Positions 57,901-64,000 of a stretch of 64,000 bases of DNA are shown here, piece by piece. The position numbers and the translations under genes are program-made. This stretch comes from Alistipes sp. ZOR0009 (GTDB lineage: Bacteria; Bacteroidota; Bacteroidia; Bacteroidales; ZOR0009), in contig NZ_JTLD01000003.1 in assembly GCF_000798815.1 (NCBI RefSeq), positions 1 through 64,000 of the forward strand, given 5' to 3'. The notes under the pieces were generated by a model. It did not search any database. It was not told the DNA's origin and saw only the letters and a list, made by a program, of their open reading frames with translations. Every line of letters begins with the position of its first letter. Within the stretch, counting starts at the first letter, position 1.

Positions 57901-60734
57901 TTACCATAGCCGATGGTGTTGTTAAAAAGTTGGGATCGTCAAATCAAGGCATACTCAGAGTTTACGGGAACTGGGACAATAAAAAAGGCGCTGGTGCTTG
58001 GGTGCCGGGAACCTCGCAGGTACAGCTGGTGGGTGATAGAAATCAGACTGTAAGTATTGCAGGTACGGCTACGGAGCAATTCTACAACCTGCAGCTGCAA
58101 AAAAATCAGGCTTCTCAAAAGCTTTCTTTAAGTTCTTCGGTTGATGTTACCAACTTGCTATCGCTGAATAGGGGGATTATTGATGTAGCAGCAGGTAAGG
58201 TGTTACGTTTAACATCTACAGGTGCTGGTTATACCAGAAGTGGGTACACTATTGCTGATGCTTTTGTAGATGGTGCAATGCAGAAGAACATGTTTTCTGG
58301 GTCAACATTTACTTTCCCTGCTGGTGATTTAGATCACTCGGCACCTGTTAGTGTAGAAAATACATCTACGTCTGCAACTCCGTCTTATTGGGAGACGCAG
58401 TACTACAAGGCTAGTCCAAGTGCTATAGGTTCGTCATTTGATAACGCACAGCTGAGCGGTATCAGTGATAGGGAATACTGGCGAATTAAAAATACCTCTT
58501 CTGGCGCATCTGATAAAGCCTACGTTCGTCTGCAGTGGGATGACTTTAGTGGTATGCCATCCATATTGCAGAGCATGAATAAGATTCGTGTTGCGGAGTA
58601 CAATGGATCCATGTGGAAGTCAGTTAGCGATGCTGTCAATGTAGATAAAGCGGCAAAAACGGTGTGTACAACAGATCAACGTCTTAATGCTAATGCGAAT
58701 AAGTACTACACGCTTTCGTTGGCAGGCATGCCTACAGCTGTATTATCAGCACCTTCGCCTACGGAGATTTGTGGTGGTGAGTCTACCAACATTACGTTAA
58801 CCATGACAGAGGGGGGACCTTGGAAGATTCAGTATACGGTGGATGGTGGTACACCAGTTTCGCTAGATGTTCCAATATCGCCATTTACTTTTGCGCTAAC
58901 AGGTAGCGCTATCGGTTCGGCAGTCGATAAGGATATTGACCATAAGGTAAAGGTGGTTTACGTAAAGAATGCAGTAGGAGATGAGAACTATATTAATTCG
59001 AATGAGGTTGGGATTAAGGTAAAACGTACACCTAATCCAGTAATTGTTGGCCCTAATCCTTCTATGCAAGGAGCCTCGGGTGTTAAGTATTCGGTTACTG
59101 CCGTTTCAGGTGATAGCTATAGCTGGAGTATCTCAGGTGGTACAATTACGGCAGGTGCTAATCTCAATGAGGTGACGGTTACATGGAATTCTGTTTCGTC
59201 AGGAACTATTAGTATTACCGAGAAGTCATCTTCTAATAGCTGTCCTGTCACTACGTCTATGGATGTTAGCTTAGACACTAAACCTACCCCGCAAATTACC
59301 GCAAATCCATCATTAGTAACATGTCTCAATAATACAGTCGTTTATTCTACAGCACAGTATGGTGGCAATACTTATAGTTGGGAAATTTCAGGAACTTCTG
59401 GTACTGATTACGATATTGTATCTGGAGGCCTTTACCAATCATCTCTAGAGGTGAGATGGAAGACATCAGGGTCCAAACTGATTAAATTGACAGAAACCAA
59501 AGGCGGTGTCTCAGTCTCTGATCAGAAAGCAGCTCAGGTAAATGCTTATCCATTATCTAATAAGTTGGTGTCGGATGCTTCTGTATGCAAAGGGAATGCT
59601 GCATCGATAACAGTTGCCGCTTCGGAGAGTGGGGTTGCCTACCAGCTGTTTGATAATTTAGGAGCTCCTGTTGGTGGTGCCGTAAATGGTAACGGAAGCA
59701 CAATAACCCTTACGCCAACAATAAATGCACCTAAGGGTATTTACAGTACTTACGAAGTGAGGGCAAGTATAGGGACATGCCAAACATCTCAAACAGATAA
59801 ACCCACACTAACGGTACTTGATGCTGTTGTTGCAACGGTGGTTTCAGATAAGGGAACGGAGGTTTGCAGTAGCGATCAGGTGAAATTTTCCGCTTACGAT
59901 AACGGTGTATCTCCTGTTGGCTCTGTAGCCTTTTATCATAATGGGGTATTGGTGCCTACCGAAAAAATTATTGGAAATACCTATACTACCAAATCGTTGG
60001 TTGATGGTGATGAAATATACGCGGTGGTTGGAAACGGAGCGTGCTTTGCCTCTGCCTCTCCCGTAAAGATGACGGTAAAGCAATGCATACCTAATGATCC
60101 AATTAACCCGCCATCAGTTGCTAGCACAACAGCTTGTGCTAGTACTGCCGCAGAAAAAATGGTTACGAACGTTTCGTTGGATGCTTTGCCTATAGGTGCC
60201 ACATCGCTTAACTGGTCGATTATATCTGGGGCTGGAGTAGTCTCCTCAACAGGTGTATTGACTGCCAGAATTGAATGGGCCGTTGGGTATACAGGAACTG
60301 CAACGATTTCGGTAGTGGGGAGTAATGCTAGCGGATTAAGTGCGAATGCTAAAAGCGTGAATGTAACAGTTTATGCACGACCTATCGTTACCATTGAGCA
60401 GGTATCAAAGCCTGCAGATGCAAATTCATATACAGCTTGTGCAGGAGGTGTCATTAATCTTCAGGTTAAAGAAAATGGGTATTCGTATACATGGAGCATA
60501 AGTGACAGCCGCTTTACGTTAACGGCTGCTACTAACGAGCAAACAGGAGTTACATCTCCAGCCAATAGCACGCTATTCCCTGATATAGCAGCTGGGATTC
60601 TTAAAAATCCAAAGGTTAGCGTTACGGTGAAGGATACCTATGGTTGCTTTAATACAGCCGATCAAACATTAAACTTTTATCGAATACCCGTTACAGGCCC
60701 TCCTTACCACATTGGAAACAATATCTCGAAATAA
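51939..60734 (+). CDS. Giant exported multi-module surface protein C (2931 aa)
   Basis: The start MAMGKG lacks the extra ML of A and B. The signal peptide ends NRGWG|Q. Three super-modules open near 52050 (YYSYKNGDWNSVNTW), 54755 (YFSIISTGNWNSPSTW) and 57430 (YYSNVNSGNWEDKNSW). It has the blocks GHTLG, QIRRSVAQFVGSLRYYQGGG and YWETQYYKASPS common to the family. Ig-like domains run from about 58750. The last domain has TACAGGVINL, YTWSI and YGC and ends in TGPPYHIGNNISK. It is the shortest of the three, with the fewest modules. It is followed by a terminator and then by an unrelated sensor-kinase operon. Function is inferred only as a surface structural protein. Confidence 0.9.
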   Translation: MAMGKGSLSTILQRAALAAILLFVVLLPNRGWGQKTYYSYKNGDWNSVNTWTLDPTGTTPIGAAIPTLADNVVIRNGDVISFTTGNSIKAKVIEVENGAVLDLGNTTGHTLGDVNGKGLLRISSTTLPSFGNGNFNSAGGGTVEVYASASITLTAAVTYNNLILNFTNSTNKLIIGGTSSYNFTVNGDLTIKQGGLQINNGSDYAKTLVVDGNVTVFSAGSISVGNNNSYIDPINKVILKSDLINNGGNVTFYSEYYFYQNSATVTFNNPSKDQLLQCNGTTKFWKLVVDKGVDDTYMLDVQANAAGNFTIDGSFDGDVPNPDEPGSLRNNKALEIYAGTLRLGQNISLPGIATNGNVFAIDSDAQLWLDGATVATIDVGRASDECVIIYGKLKITGNSTFSSLGSEGIIIRGAGIYEQSGGDATAGVFRTSARGELGLHRGGVIMNGGRLTITGNVKAGQYAAFTLPYPNNIFQMSGDAVLDIKASTSSSEVGGGRSILLSMDPKNASLTGGMVIISADNRNAGIVSKVPFYNLSLLGNSNNGRNISLSNYAGYNPGGTDAPMAAVAVQPLEVLNNLVVQKVGGTGSLAFNANNQDVIVGGDMLISANATYTPGTNTTRFNGSRAQTYTNNGTANLNNVELVGGSTYLTTKTDMQVNGNLTIGEGTTLYDEGKTVTVAGNIYNSGKHISTGSGSINMSGSGKTIGGSGNGVFGVLKLTNGNATLAANQRFDGSVSALRLVSGLLDIGSYRLTLGTYASVFSDNGTGTAFSAAKMIRTSGLLSDEGVVKDYSGRTDTDPYPYLFTYPVGFGSSYHPATLRLNIKPGQLGLVTVKPVSGAHPLVDATKSLACYWKTNTTNFLGLNADWLFNYIPSTDVKPAATNEKDYIGAIFRGDRWITDPSVVTVDKTNHNVTSTNQPQIEGEYTAGLLEAFAAPKIYFSIISTGNWNSPSTWSTTPGGAAGATIPDASSIVVVSDTHTVTIPATVNASCKRLIIKPGATLDVKIPEATVTRSFGYLADQSQGGGGTLKVELAAATTLPGGDFSDFCGTNGGTVEYYGAESRTLPAAPQGTYYNLVLSPEIRTRYSFQSGQNTIYNDLICTGKDLTSEMATATASTNISVGGNLLLRKGAFYFWNTGAHKLEVGKDVLVDASANFRVTGGSGHAISIGENLRADGSFDASYATTTFKGIVSGVVSGSSNVTIKDLVVDKGVSASTKLTISNGNTTINGSTSLLNGELLVSGGATLNVNHPTGGGFIIPSTAALTVDSPLAKVTVNSNAYGNDGDILLFGALGVKLGNLYVGPEGGGHNYDIEVGASGVPTIRVDGGNLYVGGQIRRSVAQFVGSLRYYQGGGTVHILGKNQNDSPNYSLSTFRNNQRAKFEVLNVGSVFSMTGGTLRIAEGGGNNFGDLYVEPESATVTGGVVELGASSSSSKDIRLSASCLLPSVVVGGSITATNTIYPLQILNDLTIVSSGRFKANGLDLTIGRSLFNYQPNDGFQHGAAAGATQTTTFRGGGDGQIVGTSGSNVTFSTLVVNKPGAKLALGTTSNVLVEKMLDLSAGTLQDKGNTITVKGDMKNTAVHESDANSATGIVFDGAIAYGTTQVAQRIWSDVKGGFGNVTINNATGVTFDDEFAINNRLTFVKGILNIDENLLRLGVNSEIQGAGGGKYIMTNGIYRDKGVEKVFPKSMGIVTFLYPLGVAGGKYTPSTITLSNNNTDGGSIRVLPINSEHPMLVDPANKKNNLDYYWIVEPSLNLTGYTSTMKFTYVSNLAWSSDSKVGRFITDNWYPLGGITDAAIDASSKTFTISNKDYLRGEYTIAHQENLFGKPVYYSNVNSGNWEDKNSWLIKKPEDLDVPANYTLPTSGPNGHRVIIKSGHTITITQNNRQAYSLELNGTLNLQDKIYHDFRRLTGSGTLMIAAYNGQFLPPGGDLTAFTNQSASTIELNGAGTLDARFTEFPNLNFTGLGDKVIPLSLNSRYHTVYGNLTIADGVVKKLGSSNQGILRVYGNWDNKKGAGAWVPGTSQVQLVGDRNQTVSIAGTATEQFYNLQLQKNQASQKLSLSSSVDVTNLLSLNRGIIDVAAGKVLRLTSTGAGYTRSGYTIADAFVDGAMQKNMFSGSTFTFPAGDLDHSAPVSVENTSTSATPSYWETQYYKASPSAIGSSFDNAQLSGISDREYWRIKNTSSGASDKAYVRLQWDDFSGMPSILQSMNKIRVAEYNGSMWKSVSDAVNVDKAAKTVCTTDQRLNANANKYYTLSLAGMPTAVLSAPSPTEICGGESTNITLTMTEGGPWKIQYTVDGGTPVSLDVPISPFTFALTGSAIGSAVDKDIDHKVKVVYVKNAVGDENYINSNEVGIKVKRTPNPVIVGPNPSMQGASGVKYSVTAVSGDSYSWSISGGTITAGANLNEVTVTWNSVSSGTISITEKSSSNSCPVTTSMDVSLDTKPTPQITANPSLVTCLNNTVVYSTAQYGGNTYSWEISGTSGTDYDIVSGGLYQSSLEVRWKTSGSKLIKLTETKGGVSVSDQKAAQVNAYPLSNKLVSDASVCKGNAASITVAASESGVAYQLFDNLGAPVGGAVNGNGSTITLTPTINAPKGIYSTYEVRASIGTCQTSQTDKPTLTVLDAVVATVVSDKGTEVCSSDQVKFSAYDNGVSPVGSVAFYHNGVLVPTEKIIGNTYTTKSLVDGDEIYAVVGNGACFASASPVKMTVKQCIPNDPINPPSVASTTACASTAAEKMVTNVSLDALPIGATSLNWSIISGAGVVSSTGVLTARIEWAVGYTGTATISVVGSNASGLSANAKSVNVTVYARPIVTIEQVSKPADANSYTACAGGVINLQVKENGYSYTWSISDSRFTLTAATNEQTGVTSPANSTLFPDIAAGILKNPKVSVTVKDTYGCFNTADQTLNFYRIPVTGPPYHIGNNISK
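60681..60734 (+). other. Conserved C-terminal tail of giant protein C
   Basis: Encodes RIPVTGPPYHIGNNISK and the stop; only the second Arg is changed to Ile and Ala to Ser relative to B. Confidence 0.9.
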
Positions 60735-60742
60735 GATAGGCG

Positions 60743-60785
60743 CAAGGTGGCTCTTTTACATAAAAAGATGCCACCTTGGTCTTTT
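60743..60785 (+). terminator. Terminator of giant gene C
   Basis: A long stem CAAGGTGGC-TCTTTT / AAAAGA-T-GCCACCTTG with a short loop and one bulge, followed by GTCTTTTA. Confidence 0.82.
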
Positions 60786-60866
60786 ACCCTCTTGGTACTT
60801 TGAAAGATTGGGACTTTCTTTGTGTTTGTTTATCTAAAAGATGGTTTAGGAATGGAGGGAGTACAA

Positions 60867-61085
60867 ATGGACGATTACCGTCAGTTCTTGTTGAAGGTTG
60901 CCAATACCCGAATGCCTTTTGGTAAGTACGAAGGGCGGTTGCTGTTGGAGATTCCAGAACTCTATTTAGTGTGGTACAAGCAGAAAGGCTTTCCTCAAGG
61001 GGAGTTGGGTAAACTGTTGGAGCAGATGCTAGAAATTAAGCTCAACGGATTAGAATCTATTGTGTGGCCATTGGTAAGGCGATAA
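60867..61085 (+). CDS. DUF3820 family small protein
   Basis: 72 aa from the ATG at 60867, which has a GGAGGGAG sequence about seven bases upstream, rare and good for this phylum; a GTG frame start at 60822 is less likely. It shows the DUF3820 (PF12843) pattern MPFGKYEGRLLLEIPELYLVWYKQ-KGFPQGELGKLLE. The family is a small cytoplasmic protein sometimes called quorum-sensing-regulated virulence factor b in Pseudomonas; its molecular function is not known. It is 16 bp before the sensor kinase gene and likely cotranscribed. Confidence 0.85.
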   Translation: MDDYRQFLLKVANTRMPFGKYEGRLLLEIPELYLVWYKQKGFPQGELGKLLEQMLEIKLNGLESIVWPLVRR

Positions 61086-61101
61086 GTATTCTCAAACATT
61101 T

Positions 61102-63456
61102 ATGGCAATTCTAGGTATGCGATATAAGCGATTTCGTAATATTTTAACGCTCCTTCTTGTTCTCCTTTTTCCAGCATTACTAACGGTTGACTATGCCTAC
61201 CAATCATTTATAGTAGAGCCGGATTCTGTGGTTGTAAAGAACGGAATGTTTACTGTAACAGATAGCTTTAGTGACGGGAAGTCGTTAGGCCTAAAAGGCG
61301 AAGCTGAGTTTTACTGGAATCAGCTGCTGACCCCAGCAGCACTAGCTGCCGATACCGCCAAGCGGGATGGCTACCTTAAAATTCCTGGATTATGGAATGG
61401 TGTTGAGGTTGATGGCCGGAAGCTCGAGGGCAAAGGATATGCTACTATTCGGTTTTGGCTAAAGTTATCCCCCAATAGGTGCTACGGATTGAAACTAAAG
61501 GAGTTTGAAAGTGCCTATTCGCTGTGGATTGACGGAAAGTTAAGGGCTCAATGTGGGAAAGTTGCCAAGTCGGCTGGTGAGATGGTTCCCTGTTGGGCGC
61601 GGCGGGATGTTTATTTTGTAAGCAGCAATCGCCCCACAGAGGTGGTTATACAGATCTCGAATTTTCACCACTGGAAGGGTGGTCCTGAGGATACCATTAT
61701 TTTAGGACGCGCGAGGGATATTCTCAACCTTAAATCGTTGCAAGAGGGGGTTGGCTATTTTATATTTGGAATATTTCTGGTGATGTCTTTGTACCATCTG
61801 GTACTTTTTCTATATCGAAAGACTGATCGATCTGCCTTGCTGTTTAGCCTCTTCTGTTTTACAATAATGGTAAGGTTGCTAACCACTGGAGAAAAGTTAA
61901 TACTAAAGATGCTACCCGGTATTGACTGGGTTGTGGCGGTTCGCATAGAGTACCTCTCTTACATTATTTCTCCTCCGCTGCTGCTGCATTTTATACAGCA
62001 AATGTACCCTCAACTTTTCTCTAAGGGTGTTCTTCGCATCTCGTATTTGCTTGCAGGCATGTTTACTTTGCTGGTTATTGCGGCACCATCTACTATTTTT
62101 ACCTATACTCCAATTGCCTATCAGGTTATTATTTTTATTAGCGGGATTTACGTGTTCTACGTTTTATTTAAGGCGGCAATGGAAAAGTTGGAAAACTCAT
62201 TTGTTTTCCTATTCAGCTACTGCTTCTTTTTCATCCTTCTAGTAAATGATATTCTTTTCTACAATAGAGTGCTGGATACGTCTTTTCTATCTCCGTTAGG
62301 GGTGTTTGTGATGATCTTTTCGCAGTCGATGGTGCTTTCCAAAAAGACATCCGTGGCATTTCGCGAAGTAGAGGTGCTTACTGCTAGGCTGCAGCGTTAC
62401 AATCGGGAGTTGGAAAGCAAGATTGAAGAGCGTACGCAGGAAATTCGCCTTCAGAAAATGGAAATAGAGGCTCAAGCCGATGTTTTGTTGGAGGTTAATG
62501 GCCAGCTTACCCGGATGGGGCATCTGAAAAACGCGCTAATGGCGATGATCGTTCATGATTTAAAGAATCCGTTGAATATGGTACTGAACTATTCGAAGGA
62601 TGATCGGATAACATCGGCCGGAAAGCAAATGCACGGATTGGTGCAGAATATCTTGGATATACAGAAGTATGATAACGACAAGATGGTGCTTTATAAGCGC
62701 CGGGTAGAGGTCGGTATGGTTTTGTCAAAAGCTATTTTTAGCGTAAACTATCTCGCGTACCAAAAGGGCGTTCGGATAGTTAATAGGATTCCTGCGGGCT
62801 TAATTTTGGAGGTAGACGAGGATGTCTTGGAGCGAATATTTATAAACCTGCTGACAAATGCGCTGAAGTATTCGCCAATTAACTCTGATGTTATTTTGGA
62901 GAGTCGGTTGGAGCATGATTACTGTCTTTTTGAGGTGGTAGATAGTGGACCTGGGATTCCGGAAGATAAGATTTGCATAGTATTTAATCAGTACGAAAGC
63001 TATGATGAGCGGATGCTTGGGCGCATAAAGCCAAGCGGATTGGGCTTAGCTTTTTGCAAAATGGCGGTTGATGCGCACGATGGAGAGATTGGGTTTACAG
63101 CAAAAGATGGAGGTGGTTCTATCTTCTGGTTTAAAATTCCTGCTCTAGAGGTGCCCGTCTTGGGCGAACTTCAGCCTGAGATTTTGGAGCAAACGATGCC
63201 TTTTGCCCCTGTCTTTGAGCAGCCGGGAGAACTTGACCTGTTTAAGGCAAATTTGAGCCTGCTACTGGGTATGCAGGTGCACGAGGTAAGCCGTATTAGG
63301 AAAGTTTTGAACGAGCCTAGGTTTCAGAGTAACCCGTCGTATCAGGAGTGGATGCAGAGTCTATTGGAATCTATTTGGGGAGGTAACGACTATCGATACC
63401 AAAAGATATTGGAGGAAACAAAGGTACAGCTTGGCCGTATGTCGGCTTGCCACTAA
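61102..63456 (+). CDS. 7TMR-DISM-type sensor histidine kinase
   Basis: 784 aa. A signal-anchor helix (about 13-30) precedes a periplasmic 7TMR-DISM_2-like sandwich (about 60-205, with YLKIPGLWNGVEVDG, GYATIRFWLKLS and SLWIDGKL). Seven membrane helices follow (about 215-415), a coiled coil (about 420-470), then HisKA with MIVHDLKNPLN (His485) and HATPase with Asn586, DSGPGIP (614-620) and SGLGLAF (645-651). A 110-residue tail ends in KVQLGRMSACH; there is no receiver domain. DISM domains in this class bind carbohydrates or other small molecules. No response regulator is adjacent. It converges with the next kinase with a 4-bp overlap of stops. Confidence 0.92.
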   Translation: MAILGMRYKRFRNILTLLLVLLFPALLTVDYAYQSFIVEPDSVVVKNGMFTVTDSFSDGKSLGLKGEAEFYWNQLLTPAALAADTAKRDGYLKIPGLWNGVEVDGRKLEGKGYATIRFWLKLSPNRCYGLKLKEFESAYSLWIDGKLRAQCGKVAKSAGEMVPCWARRDVYFVSSNRPTEVVIQISNFHHWKGGPEDTIILGRARDILNLKSLQEGVGYFIFGIFLVMSLYHLVLFLYRKTDRSALLFSLFCFTIMVRLLTTGEKLILKMLPGIDWVVAVRIEYLSYIISPPLLLHFIQQMYPQLFSKGVLRISYLLAGMFTLLVIAAPSTIFTYTPIAYQVIIFISGIYVFYVLFKAAMEKLENSFVFLFSYCFFFILLVNDILFYNRVLDTSFLSPLGVFVMIFSQSMVLSKKTSVAFREVEVLTARLQRYNRELESKIEERTQEIRLQKMEIEAQADVLLEVNGQLTRMGHLKNALMAMIVHDLKNPLNMVLNYSKDDRITSAGKQMHGLVQNILDIQKYDNDKMVLYKRRVEVGMVLSKAIFSVNYLAYQKGVRIVNRIPAGLILEVDEDVLERIFINLLTNALKYSPINSDVILESRLEHDYCLFEVVDSGPGIPEDKICIVFNQYESYDERMLGRIKPSGLGLAFCKMAVDAHDGEIGFTAKDGGGSIFWFKIPALEVPVLGELQPEILEQTMPFAPVFEQPGELDLFKANLSLLLGMQVHEVSRIRKVLNEPRFQSNPSYQEWMQSLLESIWGGNDYRYQKILEETKVQLGRMSACH

Positions 63457-64000
63457 CTTTTGGAAAGCGGTAAGGTAAAATGCATGGTTGTTCCAGCACC
63501 TTCCTGACTCTTTATTTGCAGCTTGCTTCGGTGGAGCTCTAGGATTTGACTCGCTAAGCTTAGGCCTATTCCCCAGCCTCTGGAGTTGCTGCTTTTGCTC
63601 GCTTGACGCTCCTTTTGCATTGTCAAGATGTGCTCAATCTTTTCAGGAGACATTCCGATGCCGTTGTCGGCAACGCTTATGGTAACATGCTGATCTTCCA
63701 CTTGGCTAGAGATGGTGATGCGGCCATCCTTTTTACTAAACTTAATGGCGTTGGATACAAGGTTGCGGATGGTTGAGGCAATGAGTTCCCGGTCGCAGGT
63801 AACCATTGCATCTTCAATCTCAAGCTTAAGTTCTATTTGGCGTTCGTCTACTGCTGTTTTGGAGAAGGTGCTCGCACTTTCGAGTATCGGTGCAAGCTGT
63901 ACGATTTCGGGATGGTAGAAGTCGGTATTAGGTATTTTAATCCAGATAAGCAGGTTGTTTAGTAGTTCGTAGGTGTTGGAGGCCTCTTCCTCTATCTTCT
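63453..64000 (-). CDS. Sensor histidine kinase, C-terminal part (cut by window edge)
   Basis: The minus-strand frame is open from the right edge to the TAG at 63453. Read from the edge it gives KIEEEASNTYELLNNLLIWIK, the end of a HisKA helix pair, then IELKLEIEDAMVTCDRELI and a HATPase domain with STIRNLVSNAIKFS (N-box), VADNGIGM (G1) and GWGIGLSLASQIL (G2). The W-in-LLIW pattern is typical of TPR-containing or hybrid kinases of Bacteroidota, so the missing N-terminus may carry TPRs (inference). It overlaps the stop of the convergent kinase by four bases, so the two share the TAA/TAG region. Confidence 0.88.
   Translation of the reverse strand, partial: KIEEEASNTYELLNNLLIWIKIPNTDFYHPEIVQLAPILESASTFSKTAVDERQIELKLEIEDAMVTCDRELIASTIRNLVSNAIKFSKKDGRITISSQVEDQHVTISVADNGIGMSPEKIEHILTMQKERQASKSSNSRGWGIGLSLASQILELHRSKLQIKSQEGAGTTMHFTLPLSKS

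Noticed and set aside
26366-60734. One very large gene split by frameshifts into three
   Set aside because: Each part has its own leader, signal peptide, complete C-terminal tail and terminator, and an unrelated gene lies between A and B.
26366-60734. FhaB-type two-partner secretion or RTX adhesins
   Set aside because: No TPS domain at the N-terminus, no GGxGxD repeats, and no TpsB or type I exporter gene nearby.

Overview
The window comes from a member of the Bacteroidota, most likely Bacteroidales-like. The evidence is a SusC/SusD pair, a TPR-HTH regulator, many exported proteins whose mature N-terminus would start with Gln, a GEVED domain, a 23S-IVP four-helix-bundle protein and a split LysO. 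I cannot name a genus. No phage, transposase, CRISPR array, rRNA or tRNA was seen.

Layout. 1-2.5 kb: short repeats around a four-helix-bundle (IVP) gene, an orphan sensor kinase, and a 21-bp tandem repeat. 2.7-8.6 kb: small lineage-specific genes, a probable surface lipoprotein, a PQQ-type beta-propeller protein, and an ECF sigma/anti-sigma pair. 8.8-10.6 kb: an AraC-GyrI regulator and a small exported protein. 10.7-23.3 kb: a polysaccharide-utilisation-type locus on the minus strand, read as TPR-HTH regulator, SusC, SusD, two-piece LysO exporter, GH2 beta-galactosidase, GH63 (YgjK-like) glucosidase, terminator. 23.5-26.0 kb: an OmpA-like lipoprotein and glycyl-tRNA synthetase.

26.2-60.7 kb, half of the window, is three giant exported proteins (3905, 3746 and 2931 aa) in tandem on the plus strand. 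Each has its own leader and terminator. All three share a near-identical start at the nucleotide level (ATGGGTAAGGG), a signal peptide ending before Gln, repeated strand-rich super-modules (about 5, 4 and 3), a run of Ig/PKD-like domains, and a terminal Cys-containing Ig-like domain ending in TGPPYHIGNNIAK or a close variant. The tail is conserved in protein but not in synonymous positions, and it is neither of the two T9SS sorting domains I can recognise. I consider this the most promising undescribed system here: a candidate surface/fibre protein family with its own C-terminal sorting or anchoring signal and a conserved 5' leader. Between the first two giants are a cluster of alternating inverted 17-mers and a DUF6261-like gene.

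60.8-64 kb: a DUF3820 protein in a probable operon with a 7TMR-DISM sensor histidine kinase, and a convergent sensor kinase that runs off the right edge.
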